From Nonomuraea typhae (GTDB taxonomy: Bacteria > Actinomycetota > Actinomycetes > Streptosporangiales > Streptosporangiaceae): a DNA stretch of 64,000 nt. This document shows, in pieces, positions 46,353-55,793 of the stretch (positions are counted from its first letter, which is position 1; the number at the start of each line of letters is the position of its first letter). A model generated the notes under the pieces. The model worked only from the letters and a program-made list of their open reading frames with translations. It did not search any database and was not told where the DNA came from. Location of the stretch: NCBI RefSeq assembly GCF_009760925.1, contig NZ_VRLV01000010.1:360963-424962 (forward strand). The letters are read 5' to 3'. The position numbers and the translations under genes were made by a program.

Positions 46353-48837
46353 TCAGCAGCAGGGCGAGCTGCGTGCGGGAGCGGACCTGGAGCTTGTTGT
46401 AGACGTGGCTCAGGTGGTACTCGACCGTCTTGACGCTGACGAACAACGAGCTGGCGATCTGCCGGTTGGTCATCCCCCTGGCCGCGTGCTCGGCCACCGC
46501 GAGTTCCTGCGCGGTCAGCCCGGCGCCGGTCCGGTCGGCCCGCATCGCCCGCCCGCAGGCCGACAGCTCCCGGGTGGAGCGCTCCACGTACGGCCGGGCG
46601 CCCAGCGCCTCGAACACCACGTGGGCGCGTTCGAGGCGCAGGGCGGCGATGTTCCGCCGGCCCAGCCGGCGCAGCCAGGAGCCGAAGCTCAGGTCGGTGA
46701 GCGCGCCCGCGAAGGGCATGTCGAGGCCGTCGAGCAGGGCGAGCGAGTCCTCGAAGGCGGCGACGGCCGCCTCGGTCTCCCGCCGGGCCGCGTGCAGCGC
46801 GCCCCGGGCACGGGCACGGGCCGCCCGGACCGACGCGGGGGCGGCCGGCGGGCCGTCCGCGGCCCGGTCGAGGAGGCGTTCGGCCTCGGCCGGTTTGCCG
46901 AGGGTGACCATGGCCTCGACGAGCAGCCCGTCCTGCCGGTGCACCGAGAGCGGACGGGCCAGCCAGGCGGCCAGCACGCCTTCCGCGTCGCCCCGGGCGG
47001 CGGCGAGCTGGATCGCGGCCCTGGCCGCGCGGTCGCGGGCCAGCGGGGTGCCCGCGTGGGCGGCGGCGATGTCCCGTTCGGCGGCTCCCCACTCGCCGCG
47101 CGCCGCCCGCACCTGGGCGGCGACCGCCTGGGCGAGCGGGACGAAGAGCGGCTGCTCGCTCTCGCCGCCCAGTTGGACGGCCCGCGCGCAGTGCTCCAGG
47201 GCGCTGTCCCATTCCCCGGCCAGGTGGTCGGCCTCGGCGAGGAGGATGCGGGCCAGCATGCGGACCTGCACGGACGGGGCGGAGCCCAGGACGAGGATGT
47301 CCTCCAGGTCCTCCCGGGCGCCGGGCAGGTCGTCGTGCCACAGCCGGGCCGCGGCCCGGCCGAGCAGCGCGCCGGAGGTCTCCGCCGCGGCGGGCGCCTG
47401 GGGGGCGGGTGCCTGGGAGACGTGCGCGGCGACGAAGGCCGTGAGCTCGCCCGTGCCCTGCCGGTTCCATTCCGCGGCCGAGCGGTGGTGGCCCTGCATC
47501 AGCCGGAGCAGGGCGAGCTGGCCCGCCACCTTCCCCCGCAGCCGCGGCGTCCCGGCGGCCGGCCACACCTGCTCCAGGTGCGCCTCGGCCGCCTCCAGCC
47601 GCCCGGCGCTCAACTCCGCCAGGCCCAGCGCGTACCCGCGCCACGCCGTACCGGGAAGGGTGCGCAGCCGCGCGCTCACCCCGCGCGGATCCGCGCCGCC
47701 GACGGCGATCCTCGCCTCGGCCGCCTCCATGTCCAGCTCGGCGGCGAGATCGGGCGACAGGCGGGCCGCCGCTCCCAGCATCCGGGCGGCCTGCGCCCAC
47801 TGGGACCGGTCGGCCAGGCGGCGCCCCAGCGCGGCCAGTTCCCGGGCGAGCTCCGGATCGGGGCCGACCGCGGCCTCGCTGAGATGCCACAGCCGGCCCG
47901 CCCGATCACCGGCCAGCGCCGCCGCGCGCCTGTGCAGAGCGGCCCGCCGGGACGGGCCCAGGTACTCCTGGCAGACCGCCGGCCGCGCCACCGCCCGGCG
48001 CAGCCGGACGACCCCGGTGCACTCCTCGGCCAGCAGCCCGGCGGCGATGGCACGCTCCAGCGCCACCAGCGGCTCGGCGATCCCGGCCACCTCGGCCGCG
48101 AGGTGCAACGCGCACTGCCCGTCCAGCACGCACACGGCCGCGACCAGATCGGCCGCCGCCGGCCCGGCGGCCGCCAGATCCGCCAGCACCCGCCCGGTCA
48201 GCGAGCGCGGCGCGGGCAGCACGGCGTCGAGGTCGGCCAGCCTGCGCACCGGCACGTCCCCGAGCAGCGAACGCAGGTGCAGCGGGTTCCCCTCGGTGTG
48301 CGCGCGCAACCTGGCCGCCTCCCTCGGCGAGGGCCGCCACCCGGTCTGCCGCGCGCACAGCTCCCCCACGGCCGCCACGTCCAGCCCGTCCAGGTGCAGC
48401 CGCAGCGTGTGGTCGGCGGGGAAGAGCCGCCCGGCGGCCGTGTCACGCACCGCCGCGAGGACCACGACCCGCGCGGACCTGACCCGGCGCACCATGTAGG
48501 AGATCGCCTGCAACGAGGGCTCGTCCGCCCACTGGGCGTTGTCGATGACCAGCGTCACCGGACCGGGCCGCCGCTCGACCGCCGCCACCAGCTCGGGGCC
48601 GCCGGACACCCCCGTCCCGAGCTGGTCGAGCAGCCCGTACGGCAGGCCGCTTTCGTACTCGGCCCCGGAGGCCCGCCGTACCCGGTCGAGGCCCGCGGCC
48701 AGCCGTACCATGAGCGCGGTCTTGCCGATGCCCTCGGGGCCCTCGATCAGCACGACCCGGTGCCCGCCCGGCCGCTCGTCGGCCAGGACCTCCTGGATCA
48801 TCGCCAGCTCGGCTTCCCTGCCGACGAAGACGCTCAT
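46336..48837 (-). CDS. LAL-type LuxR-family regulator (ATPase plus HTH)
   Basis: 833 residues. The N-terminal AAA/MalT-like ATPase has Walker A EGPEGIGKTALMV and Walker B-like VTLVIDNAQWADEPS. A long Ala/Arg-rich helical repeat region follows. The C-terminal LuxR helix-turn-helix is LTAQELAVAEHAARG and NRQIASSLFVSVKTVEYHL. Such proteins switch on secondary-metabolite genes using ATP. The ATG overlaps the HEAT-protein stop (ATGA), so it is the last gene of the deiminase operon. It is the natural candidate to bind the GGGG-N3-CCCC motifs before the subtilases. Confidence 0.9.
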   Translation of the reverse strand: MSVFVGREAELAMIQEVLADERPGGHRVVLIEGPEGIGKTALMVRLAAGLDRVRRASGAEYESGLPYGLLDQLGTGVSGGPELVAAVERRPGPVTLVIDNAQWADEPSLQAISYMVRRVRSARVVVLAAVRDTAAGRLFPADHTLRLHLDGLDVAAVGELCARQTGWRPSPREAARLRAHTEGNPLHLRSLLGDVPVRRLADLDAVLPAPRSLTGRVLADLAAAGPAAADLVAAVCVLDGQCALHLAAEVAGIAEPLVALERAIAAGLLAEECTGVVRLRRAVARPAVCQEYLGPSRRAALHRRAAALAGDRAGRLWHLSEAAVGPDPELARELAALGRRLADRSQWAQAARMLGAAARLSPDLAAELDMEAAEARIAVGGADPRGVSARLRTLPGTAWRGYALGLAELSAGRLEAAEAHLEQVWPAAGTPRLRGKVAGQLALLRLMQGHHRSAAEWNRQGTGELTAFVAAHVSQAPAPQAPAAAETSGALLGRAAARLWHDDLPGAREDLEDILVLGSAPSVQVRMLARILLAEADHLAGEWDSALEHCARAVQLGGESEQPLFVPLAQAVAAQVRAARGEWGAAERDIAAAHAGTPLARDRAARAAIQLAAARGDAEGVLAAWLARPLSVHRQDGLLVEAMVTLGKPAEAERLLDRAADGPPAAPASVRAARARARGALHAARRETEAAVAAFEDSLALLDGLDMPFAGALTDLSFGSWLRRLGRRNIAALRLERAHVVFEALGARPYVERSTRELSACGRAMRADRTGAGLTAQELAVAEHAARGMTNRQIASSLFVSVKTVEYHLSHVYNKLQVRSRTQLALLLTAGPS

Positions 48838-49418
48838 GACGACAGCGCGTCCGCGGCCGCCCGCCGCACCGCGGGGTACCGGTGCCGTCCGGCGGCCTTC
48901 TCCAGGGCGTCGCGGGCGGCGCCGGTGCCCGGGCGCGTCATCCGGGCCAGGGCGCCGACCAGTTCGAGCGCGGCCACCTCGTCGGGCTCGTCGCCGAGGA
49001 GCGGGGCGAGCAGGCCCTCGCCGGCCGCGATCGTGCCCAGGGCGCGGTAGGCGCAGCCGCGCAACGCCGCCTCCGGCTCCCGGGCCGCGTCCCCGAGGGT
49101 TGCGGTGTCCTTCTCGTCGCCGATCCTGCCCAGGCAGAGGGCGGCGGCGCACCTGACGATCGTCGGCTGCCCGGTGTCGGCGACCAGGTCCGCGACGCAC
49201 GCGCGGGCCGCGGCGGCGGATTCGCCCAGGCGGGCCAGGGCCTGCAGGATGACCTGCGGGTTCGCCTCCTTGGCGGCCAGCGCCTCGATCAGGCGGGGCA
49301 CCACGCCGGGGCCCAGCTGGGCGAGTTCCTCGCCGGCCAGCGCGGGGGTCGCCCGGGGGCCGGCGTCACGCAGGCCCTGCAGAATGGCCGTGACCTGGTC
49401 GGGCAGTTCGCTGGTCAT
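48834..49418 (-). CDS. HEAT-repeat protein
   Basis: 194 residues made of about five helical pairs of HEAT/armadillo type. Examples are VVPRLIEALAAKEANPQVIL, VRCAAALCLGRIGDEKDT and ALRGCAYRALGTIAAGEG. No catalytic motif is seen. Its ATG overlaps the deiminase stop and its stop overlaps the LuxR start, so all three are translated together. HEAT proteins usually serve as binding scaffolds, so it may present a substrate to the deiminase or control the regulator; this is inference. Confidence 0.78.
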   Translation of the reverse strand: MTSELPDQVTAILQGLRDAGPRATPALAGEELAQLGPGVVPRLIEALAAKEANPQVILQALARLGESAAAARACVADLVADTGQPTIVRCAAALCLGRIGDEKDTATLGDAAREPEAALRGCAYRALGTIAAGEGLLAPLLGDEPDEVAALELVGALARMTRPGTGAARDALEKAAGRHRYPAVRRAAADALSS

Positions 49419-51496
49419 GACAACTTCCCCCATCCTGCCGGTGTGGTGTCCGGCGGGGTGCGCCGGACGTTGGTGGCGCAGTGCAGCTCCCCGAAGAACT
49501 GGTGGTAGATCCACGTGTCCACGAAGCGCACCGCCAGTTCGGCCTTCCTGAACTCGCGCTCCACGTACGCCTCGAACAGGTCGACCTTCTGCTCCGGGAT
49601 CCGGATCCGGGTCCAAGGTCCCCTCGTGGTGCGGTTGACGAAGGCATCCGGGTTCTCCTTCAGAAGGGCGTCCGGGGCGACCTCGAAGCGCTCCGCCAGC
49701 GCGTCGACCGTGGTGCCCGCCTTCTCCCAGTGCCACTGGTTCAGCAGGTGATCCGGCGGCCGGAAATCGATGATCGTCTCCACGTCGGCCGGGCTCAGCC
49801 GGGGGCCGTAAGGGCGGGGCATGAGGATGTGCTCGCCCACCACCAGCACGTTGACCAGGCTCGTGCTGAGCGCGGTGGTGCGCGTCAGGTCTGTCGGGTC
49901 CAGGATCGGGCCGAGCCGCCGCCCCGGCAGCAGAGTCACCGACTCGTACAGGACGGGCAGCCTGATGAGGGCCTCGTCCTGGAGGTCGAGCCCCGCTTTG
50001 AGCCGTTCCTCGATGGGGTTCAGATAGTCGGGCTGGATGATCTCCGCGTTGAACGAGCCGTGGTCGTCCAGCGCCTGATCCACCGTCAGGCCGTTCGCGT
50101 AGTAGGCCGTCTGGGCGTTCACCTTCCGCCCGCGGAACATCCTGGTGGCCGGGAACTTGCGCTCCCGGACGTCGCTCAGCAGTTCGACGGCGAGCCCGGA
50201 CGAGGCGACCAGGAGCCGCCGCCCCGGCACCACACTGATGATCTCGTCCACGTGACCGACGCTGAGCCAGGACGTGTCCACCGACAGGATGGGCTGGAGG
50301 CCCTGCGCGGCCAGGAAGCGCCGGTATCCCGCCTCGACCGTGCGCACGAAGAAGACGTCAAGCCCCGTCGCCGTCTCCGTGATCAGGAACTGCCGGCGAA
50401 AGTGGATCTTCCATAAGGCGGTGACCAGCCACCTGCCGGCGCCCTCTCTGCGGATCTGGGCCTCGCCGAGCTGGACGAGCTTGGCGGAGAAGTCCCGCCT
50501 CAGTTGCTTGAGGTCCTCGCGGTCGAGGTCGGCGGCCCGATCCTTGGGCAGCGTGAACAGGTAGACCTCGCTCTCCCCGAGAAGGATCTTCCCGTGGGGG
50601 GCCGGTGGGTGCTCCGTGATCTCGGGTCCTGCCGGGCCGGACGGCATCGGCCCGGTCTTCTTGCCGACCGCCGGGAAACACTCCACGTTGCCGCCGAAGT
50701 CCGTACTGTCCTCCAGCGACTGGTCGGTCACCTCCAGAACCCCGAGGTGGACGGACGACATCGCCCGCCGTACCTGGGCGGACAGTTTCCCCTCGTTCGG
50801 GGTGACCACGGCGAGGTGCTGGGACCGGCCGCCCCCGATCCACCGGTAGCCGATCTCGCAGTAGTCCTGCACGAACGCGCTGTCGGGAACGTTCGAGCCG
50901 TCGATCACCTCGAGCGCCTTGTAGTCGCCCGGCGCGATCGGCTGCTTCAGCGGGTCCAGGTCCACCCGATCCGGGCCGAGCACCTCTCGCAGGACCTCGA
51001 CCAGTTCGGCCACCGTGGGGTGGTTCAGCTCCCGGTGGTACCAGACGTAGATCTTCTCGACGGGACAGTCGTTGGGCAGCAGCAGGAAAGGCGCGACGCT
51101 GAAGAGCGCCGAATCCCCGGGGCCACTCCCGTCTCGTTCCGCCAGGACTGCGCGGAAGGTGCTCTCGGCCGCCACGTAGGCCGCCGCCTCGACCACGAGC
51201 GTGGTGTCGGCGGCGGGGTCCGCGGTGGCCTCCCACCCCTGCGCGGTCTTGGTCATGATGCTGACGTCCTTCGGCCGCGGCTCCAGCCGCAGGACGAGCC
51301 CGCGGTCCACCCCCGACGGCCTGCGGATCTTGAGCCGGGCCAGGCCCGGCACCACCTGTTCGGCCCGGAGTCCGGGCATCACGAGCACGCCCGGCGGATC
51401 GCCGCGGCGTCCCCAGGTCTCATAGGTCGCGGGCACCTCCCCCACCTGGGTGAAGTCGACGTGCAGGGTCGCTTTGTCCGGGGGCAGCGTAGACAT
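49415..51496 (-). CDS. Protein-arginine deiminase (PAD) homologue with LysM-like insert
   Basis: 693 residues. ATG 51496 is chosen for its upstream GAGAGGACG; a GTG at 51568 is less likely. The C-terminal catalytic domain matches animal-type peptidyl-arginine deiminases. It has VQDYCEIGY (Asp211, like PAD4 Asp350), GGNVECFPA, SWLSVGHVDEIISVVPG (His415 and Asp417, like His471/Asp473) and GELHCATNVRR (Cys673, like Cys645). All four catalytic positions are kept, so activity is likely: peptidyl-arginine to citrulline, probably calcium-dependent. An insert at about 586-635 (WEKAGTTVDALAERF to TRIRIPEQ) looks like a LysM module and is absent from animal PADs. There is no signal peptide. First gene of a three-gene operon, divergent from the SARP gene. 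Confidence 0.87.
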   Translation of the reverse strand: MSTLPPDKATLHVDFTQVGEVPATYETWGRRGDPPGVLVMPGLRAEQVVPGLARLKIRRPSGVDRGLVLRLEPRPKDVSIMTKTAQGWEATADPAADTTLVVEAAAYVAAESTFRAVLAERDGSGPGDSALFSVAPFLLLPNDCPVEKIYVWYHRELNHPTVAELVEVLREVLGPDRVDLDPLKQPIAPGDYKALEVIDGSNVPDSAFVQDYCEIGYRWIGGGRSQHLAVVTPNEGKLSAQVRRAMSSVHLGVLEVTDQSLEDSTDFGGNVECFPAVGKKTGPMPSGPAGPEITEHPPAPHGKILLGESEVYLFTLPKDRAADLDREDLKQLRRDFSAKLVQLGEAQIRREGAGRWLVTALWKIHFRRQFLITETATGLDVFFVRTVEAGYRRFLAAQGLQPILSVDTSWLSVGHVDEIISVVPGRRLLVASSGLAVELLSDVRERKFPATRMFRGRKVNAQTAYYANGLTVDQALDDHGSFNAEIIQPDYLNPIEERLKAGLDLQDEALIRLPVLYESVTLLPGRRLGPILDPTDLTRTTALSTSLVNVLVVGEHILMPRPYGPRLSPADVETIIDFRPPDHLLNQWHWEKAGTTVDALAERFEVAPDALLKENPDAFVNRTTRGPWTRIRIPEQKVDLFEAYVEREFRKAELAVRFVDTWIYHQFFGELHCATNVRRTPPDTTPAGWGKLS

Positions 51497-51570
51497 GCTC
51501 GTCCTCTCGTTAACCGAATCGTCAGGCTGCTGTCTCGCGCTGTCAGTGTGCGCGCCCAAATTGGACACAT

Positions 51571-51591
51571 CGCTGGAGTGACCGCTGGAGT
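51571..51591 (+). promoter_or_regulatory. Direct repeats upstream of the SARP gene
   Basis: CGCTGGAGT occurs at 51571-51579 and 51583-51591, a 12-base period, immediately followed by a -10-like TATCTT (51592-51597) with no good -35. Activator-dependent promoters controlled by SARPs carry short direct repeats in this position. The usual period is 11 rather than 12, so this is a candidate only. Confidence 0.4.
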
Positions 51592-51633
51592 TATCTTGGG
51601 TCGGTACGGCCCGGCGACCCGGAAGAGGCGCGG

Positions 51634-54441
51634 ATGAGCGATCTGCGGTTCGAGATTCTGGGGCCGCTCCGGATCCTGGGAGAAGGACAGGAGATCGCCC
51701 TGGGCTCGGCCCAGCAGCGAACGGTCCTGGCCGTCCTCCTCCTCCACGCCAACCGGCCGTTGAGCAGGCAAGAACTCATCGACGCCGTGTGGGGCGAAAC
51801 CGCCCCCACCTACGCCCTGAACCTCGCCCAGAAGCACATCTCCACCCTGCGCCGCCTCCTCGAACCCGGCCGCTCCCCCCACGCCCCGTCCCAGCTCCTC
51901 ACCTGGACCGACCACGGCTACCTGCTGAACCTCCCGCCCGGCAGCCTGGACCTGTGGGAGTTCGAGGAAGCGGTACGGCAGGCCAAAACGGCGGCCGACC
52001 CCGACGCAGCCGCCGCCATCCTGGCCGGCGCCGCCGGACTGTGGCGCGGCCCGCTCTGCGACGGCCTGATCACTCCTCTGCTGGACGCCGAACGCTACCG
52101 CCTGGAAGAACTACGCCTCGACGCCGCCGAGGAGCGCGTGCGCATCGACCTGAGCCTGGGCCGCCACCACGAACTCGTCCCCGAGCTACGGGCGCTGGTG
52201 ACGGCACACCCGCTGCGCGAACGGCTGCACGCCCAGCTCATGCTCGCCCTCTACCACTCCGGACGGCAGGCCGAGGCGCTGGCCGCCTTCCACCGGGCCC
52301 GCACCCTCCTGCTGACGGAACTGGGCGTCGAACCCGGCCCGCACCTGCGGCAGGCACAGGCGCAGATCCTCCAGACGCCCGCCGCCACCCCGGTTCCCGC
52401 GGGCTTCCCCGCTCCCGCCCAGCTCCCGTACGGCCTGCCCCACTTCGCCGGTCGTGAGGCCGAGCTCGACCGGCTGGACGCGTTGTGCCGGGGCGGCAAC
52501 GCCGTACTGATCACCGCGATCGGCGGCATGGCAGGAGTGGGCAAGACCTCCCTGGCCGTCCACTGGGCCCATCGCGTCCGGCGCCGCTTCCCCGACGGCC
52601 AGTTGTACGTGAACCTGCGGGGATTCGACCCGTCCGAGCCCGCGATGGAGCCCGCCGAGGCGATCCGCGGCTTCCTGGACGCCTTCGGCGTACCCTCGCG
52701 GCAGCTCCCGATCAGCCTGCCCGCGCAGGCCGCCCTGTACCGGAGCCTGGTGGCGGACCGGCGGCTGCTGATCATCCTGGACAACGCCGCCAGCGCCGAG
52801 CAGGTACGCCCCCTGCTGCCCGGCTCGCCCGGCTGCCTCGTGCTGGTCACCAGCCGCGACCAGCTCTCCGGCCTGATCGCCGCGGAAGGCGCGCAGCCGC
52901 TGCCCCTGAACCTGCTCTCGCCGGCCGACGCCTGGCGGCTGCTCGCCCAGCGCCTGGGCGAGCAACGGGTGGCGGCTGAGACGGCCGCGGTCGAGGAGAT
53001 CATCGCCCTGTGCGGGCGGCTCCCGCTGGCGCTGGCCATCGTCGCCGCCCGCGCCGCCACCCGGCCGCACTTCCCGATGTCCAGGCTCGCCCGTGAACTG
53101 CGCGGATCCGGCGACGTGCTCGACGCCCTGCGCTCCGAGGACCGCTCCACCGACATCCGCTCGGTCTTCTCCTGGTCGCTGTTACGCCTGCCCGGCGCCG
53201 CGCAGCGCATGTTCCGCCTGATCGGCCTGCACCCGGGCACGGAGTTCTCCCTCCACTCGGCCGCCGGCCTGGCCGCCTGCACGTTGCGGGAGACCCGGGC
53301 CAGGCTGAGCGAACTGGCCGGCGCCCAGCTCGTCATGGAAGGCCAGACGGGCCGCTTCCGCTGCCACGACCTGCTGCGCGCCTACGCGCTGGACCTGACC
53401 GTGCAGCACGAGACGAAGGCCGAGCGGCGCGCCGCCGTCCAGCGTGTCCTCGCGCACTACCTCCAGACCGCCTTCGCCGCGGAACGCCTGATCAACCCGT
53501 TCCGCGACCCGCCCGACATGCCGCCGCCCGACCCCTGCGTCGTCCCGGTCCCGCTGTCGTCGGCCGAGGAGGCCATGACCTGGTTCGCCGCCGAGCACGC
53601 CGCCCTGCTCGCCGCCGTCGACAACGCGAGCGCGCACGGCTTCGACGCGCTCTGCTGGCGGCTGGCCTGGGCGATCTCGACCTACCTCGACCGCCAGGCG
53701 CACTGGCACGACCTGGCCGGAACCAGCGGCACCGCGCTCACCGCCGCCGGCCGTATCGACGATCTGACCGGGCGCGCCCAGTCCCACCGCGGCATCGCAC
53801 GGGCCCACGCCCGCCAGAACCGCCACGACGAGGCCCGCCACCACCTGCACAACGCGCTCGCCCTGTTCGACGAGCTGGGCGACCAGATCGGCCAGGCGTA
53901 CGCGCACCGCAACATCGCCGCCATGCTCGACGCCCAGAACCGCGACCACGAGGCCCTGAAACACGCCGCCCGCGCCCTGGAGCTGTACCGCGCCTCCGGC
54001 CACAAGGCCGGGCTGGCCGACGCACTCAACGCCGTCGGCTGGTTCGAGTGCCGCGTCGGCGACCACCGCCGCGGCCTGGACCACTGCCGGGAGGCCCTGG
54101 CCCTGCACGAGGAACTCCACGACCTCGGCGGCCAGGCCCAGACCTGGGACAGCCTCGGCTACGCCCACCACCACCTGGGCGACATCGCCACCGCGCTGAC
54201 CTGCTACGAGCGGGCGATCGAACAGTTCCGCTCGCTGGGCGACCGCTACAACGAAGCCGTCGCCTACAGCCGCATGGGCGACGCCCACCTGGCCGGAGGC
54301 AACGACCACGGCGCGCGCGCCGCCTGGCAGCGGTCGCTGGCCATCTTCGCCGAGATCGGCCACAGCGAAGCCGACCGCCTCCAGGCACGCCTGGTCACGC
54401 CGGGGATCCGTGGGCCACAATCAAGGCCACGAAGTGGGTGA
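51634..54441 (+). CDS. SARP/AfsR-type regulator (OmpR-like HTH, BTAD, NB-ARC, TPR)
   Basis: 935 residues. The N-terminal winged helix (about 1-95, FEILGPLRIL and LSRQELIDAVWG) is followed by the bacterial transcriptional activator domain (about 96-245, ending GVEPGPHLRQAQAQIL). The NB-ARC ATPase has P-loop AIGGMAGVGKTSLAVHWA near residue 292 and a RLLIILDNAAS Walker B-like strand. TPR-like repeats fill 680-920. AfsR-type proteins activate antibiotic gene clusters. It is divergent from the PAD operon and 3' of the NRPS/subtilase region, so it may control either; its direct targets are unknown. Confidence 0.9.
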   Translation: MSDLRFEILGPLRILGEGQEIALGSAQQRTVLAVLLLHANRPLSRQELIDAVWGETAPTYALNLAQKHISTLRRLLEPGRSPHAPSQLLTWTDHGYLLNLPPGSLDLWEFEEAVRQAKTAADPDAAAAILAGAAGLWRGPLCDGLITPLLDAERYRLEELRLDAAEERVRIDLSLGRHHELVPELRALVTAHPLRERLHAQLMLALYHSGRQAEALAAFHRARTLLLTELGVEPGPHLRQAQAQILQTPAATPVPAGFPAPAQLPYGLPHFAGREAELDRLDALCRGGNAVLITAIGGMAGVGKTSLAVHWAHRVRRRFPDGQLYVNLRGFDPSEPAMEPAEAIRGFLDAFGVPSRQLPISLPAQAALYRSLVADRRLLIILDNAASAEQVRPLLPGSPGCLVLVTSRDQLSGLIAAEGAQPLPLNLLSPADAWRLLAQRLGEQRVAAETAAVEEIIALCGRLPLALAIVAARAATRPHFPMSRLARELRGSGDVLDALRSEDRSTDIRSVFSWSLLRLPGAAQRMFRLIGLHPGTEFSLHSAAGLAACTLRETRARLSELAGAQLVMEGQTGRFRCHDLLRAYALDLTVQHETKAERRAAVQRVLAHYLQTAFAAERLINPFRDPPDMPPPDPCVVPVPLSSAEEAMTWFAAEHAALLAAVDNASAHGFDALCWRLAWAISTYLDRQAHWHDLAGTSGTALTAAGRIDDLTGRAQSHRGIARAHARQNRHDEARHHLHNALALFDELGDQIGQAYAHRNIAAMLDAQNRDHEALKHAARALELYRASGHKAGLADALNAVGWFECRVGDHRRGLDHCREALALHEELHDLGGQAQTWDSLGYAHHHLGDIATALTCYERAIEQFRSLGDRYNEAVAYSRMGDAHLAGGNDHGARAAWQRSLAIFAEIGHSEADRLQARLVTPGIRGPQSRPRSG

Positions 54442-54445
54442 TCAC

Positions 54446-55777
54446 GTGTCCCAGCCCGGTACTCCCGCCTGGCGCTATGCCATCGGCATGTTCGGCACCT
54501 CGATCCCGATCAATCTGATCAAGGGATCGATGATCCTTTTCTACGTCGACATCCTGGGGCTCGACGTGCGCGCCTACGGCGTGGTCATGGTGATCTACGC
54601 GGTCATCGACGCCCTCGACAACCCCCTCCTCGGCCACCTCTCCGACCACACCAGAACCCGCTTCGGCCGGCGCCGCCCCTGGCTCGTCGTGGGCGCCCCG
54701 ATGCTGGCGGCCTGCATGATCGCGTTCTTCTCGGCGCCGACCACCCTCGAGGGCATGGGCCTCGTGGTGTGGTTCGCGGTGTTCGCGATCCTGTGCGAAG
54801 CCTTCGACTCCCTGCTCAACGCCAACTACGGCGCCCTGCTGCCCGAGCTGTACCCGCGCGAACGCGACCGTTCCGTCGCCAACAGCCTGCGCCAGGGCTT
54901 CCAGCTCGTGGCCCTCGTCATCTCGCTCGCCGTCACCCCCCTGCTCACGACGCAGGTGTTCGGCACCGAGACGACCACGGAAGGCTTCCAGATCACCGCG
55001 ATCGTCTACGGCGTGATCGCGACCGCCGTCATCGTCTTCATGGCCCTGAGCGCCCGCGAGAACCCCCGCTACTCCACCCACTCCCGCCTGCTCCCCAGCC
55101 TGTGGTCGATCATCCGCACCCCGATGTTCTGGACCGTCGGCGTCGTCGGATCCTTGTACGGCGTGGCCATGGCCCTGGTGCTGTCCGGCGTCCAGTTGTA
55201 CGTGCGCTACTCCCTCGGCCTCCCGGTCGCGAACGCCCTCTACCTCCAGGGCCTCGTCATCCTCATCGCCGGAGGCGGCCTGGCCGTGTGGACCCGCGTC
55301 ATCGCCCGCCGCGGCGCCCTGTGGACCTGGCGGCTCGCCTTCGCGGTCCTCGCGGCCGGCTTCGCCGCCCTGTTCTTCGCCACCGGCCTCGTCACCGCGC
55401 TGGCCGCCGGGGCACTCCTCGGCGCCGGCTGGTCGGGCATGCTGGCCACGAACGACCTCATCGTCGCCCGCGTCCTGGACGCCGACGCCGCCCGCAACGG
55501 CGAACACCGCGAGGGCCTCTTCCTGTCGGCGTTCGGCTTCTTCGCCCGCCTCAACGGCGTCTTCGGCGGCCTCGCGCTCACCTCGCTGGGCGTCTTCTTC
55601 GGCTACAACTCGGGCGCCGACCCCGGCCCCGACCCCGGGCTGGCGTTCCGGGTGTACTTGTGCGTGTACCCCTTCGTCCTGACCGCGATCGGCGCCCTCG
55701 CCGCGCGCTTCGTCTCCGTCCCGCTCGAACCGCCACCCGAGGCGGCCGAGCCTGTCGACGAGGAAAGCACCCGATGA
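54446..55777 (+). CDS. GPH-family sugar:cation symporter (MFS superfamily)
   Basis: 443 residues from GTG 54446; earlier in-frame starts at 54434 and 54410 overlap the SARP gene. About twelve membrane segments. The family signature between helices 2 and 3 is present: IDALDNPLLGHLSDHTRTRFGR. GPH proteins take up glycosides, pentosides or hexuronides with a cation. The next gene is a ChbG/YdjC-type deacetylase, which suggests that the pair imports and processes an acetylated or amino-sugar oligosaccharide. Confidence 0.82.
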   Translation: MSQPGTPAWRYAIGMFGTSIPINLIKGSMILFYVDILGLDVRAYGVVMVIYAVIDALDNPLLGHLSDHTRTRFGRRRPWLVVGAPMLAACMIAFFSAPTTLEGMGLVVWFAVFAILCEAFDSLLNANYGALLPELYPRERDRSVANSLRQGFQLVALVISLAVTPLLTTQVFGTETTTEGFQITAIVYGVIATAVIVFMALSARENPRYSTHSRLLPSLWSIIRTPMFWTVGVVGSLYGVAMALVLSGVQLYVRYSLGLPVANALYLQGLVILIAGGGLAVWTRVIARRGALWTWRLAFAVLAAGFAALFFATGLVTALAAGALLGAGWSGMLATNDLIVARVLDADAARNGEHREGLFLSAFGFFARLNGVFGGLALTSLGVFFGYNSGADPGPDPGLAFRVYLCVYPFVLTAIGALAARFVSVPLEPPPEAAEPVDEESTR

Positions 55778-55793
55778 CCGTGGAGAGCTACTG

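Noticed and set aside
38353..51633. Search for a RiPP precursor peptide near the radical SAM and PAD genes
   Set aside because: All gaps there (9-170 bases) were read on both strands. None holds a small frame with a ribosome site and a leader/core-like sequence. The precursor, if any, is outside the window.
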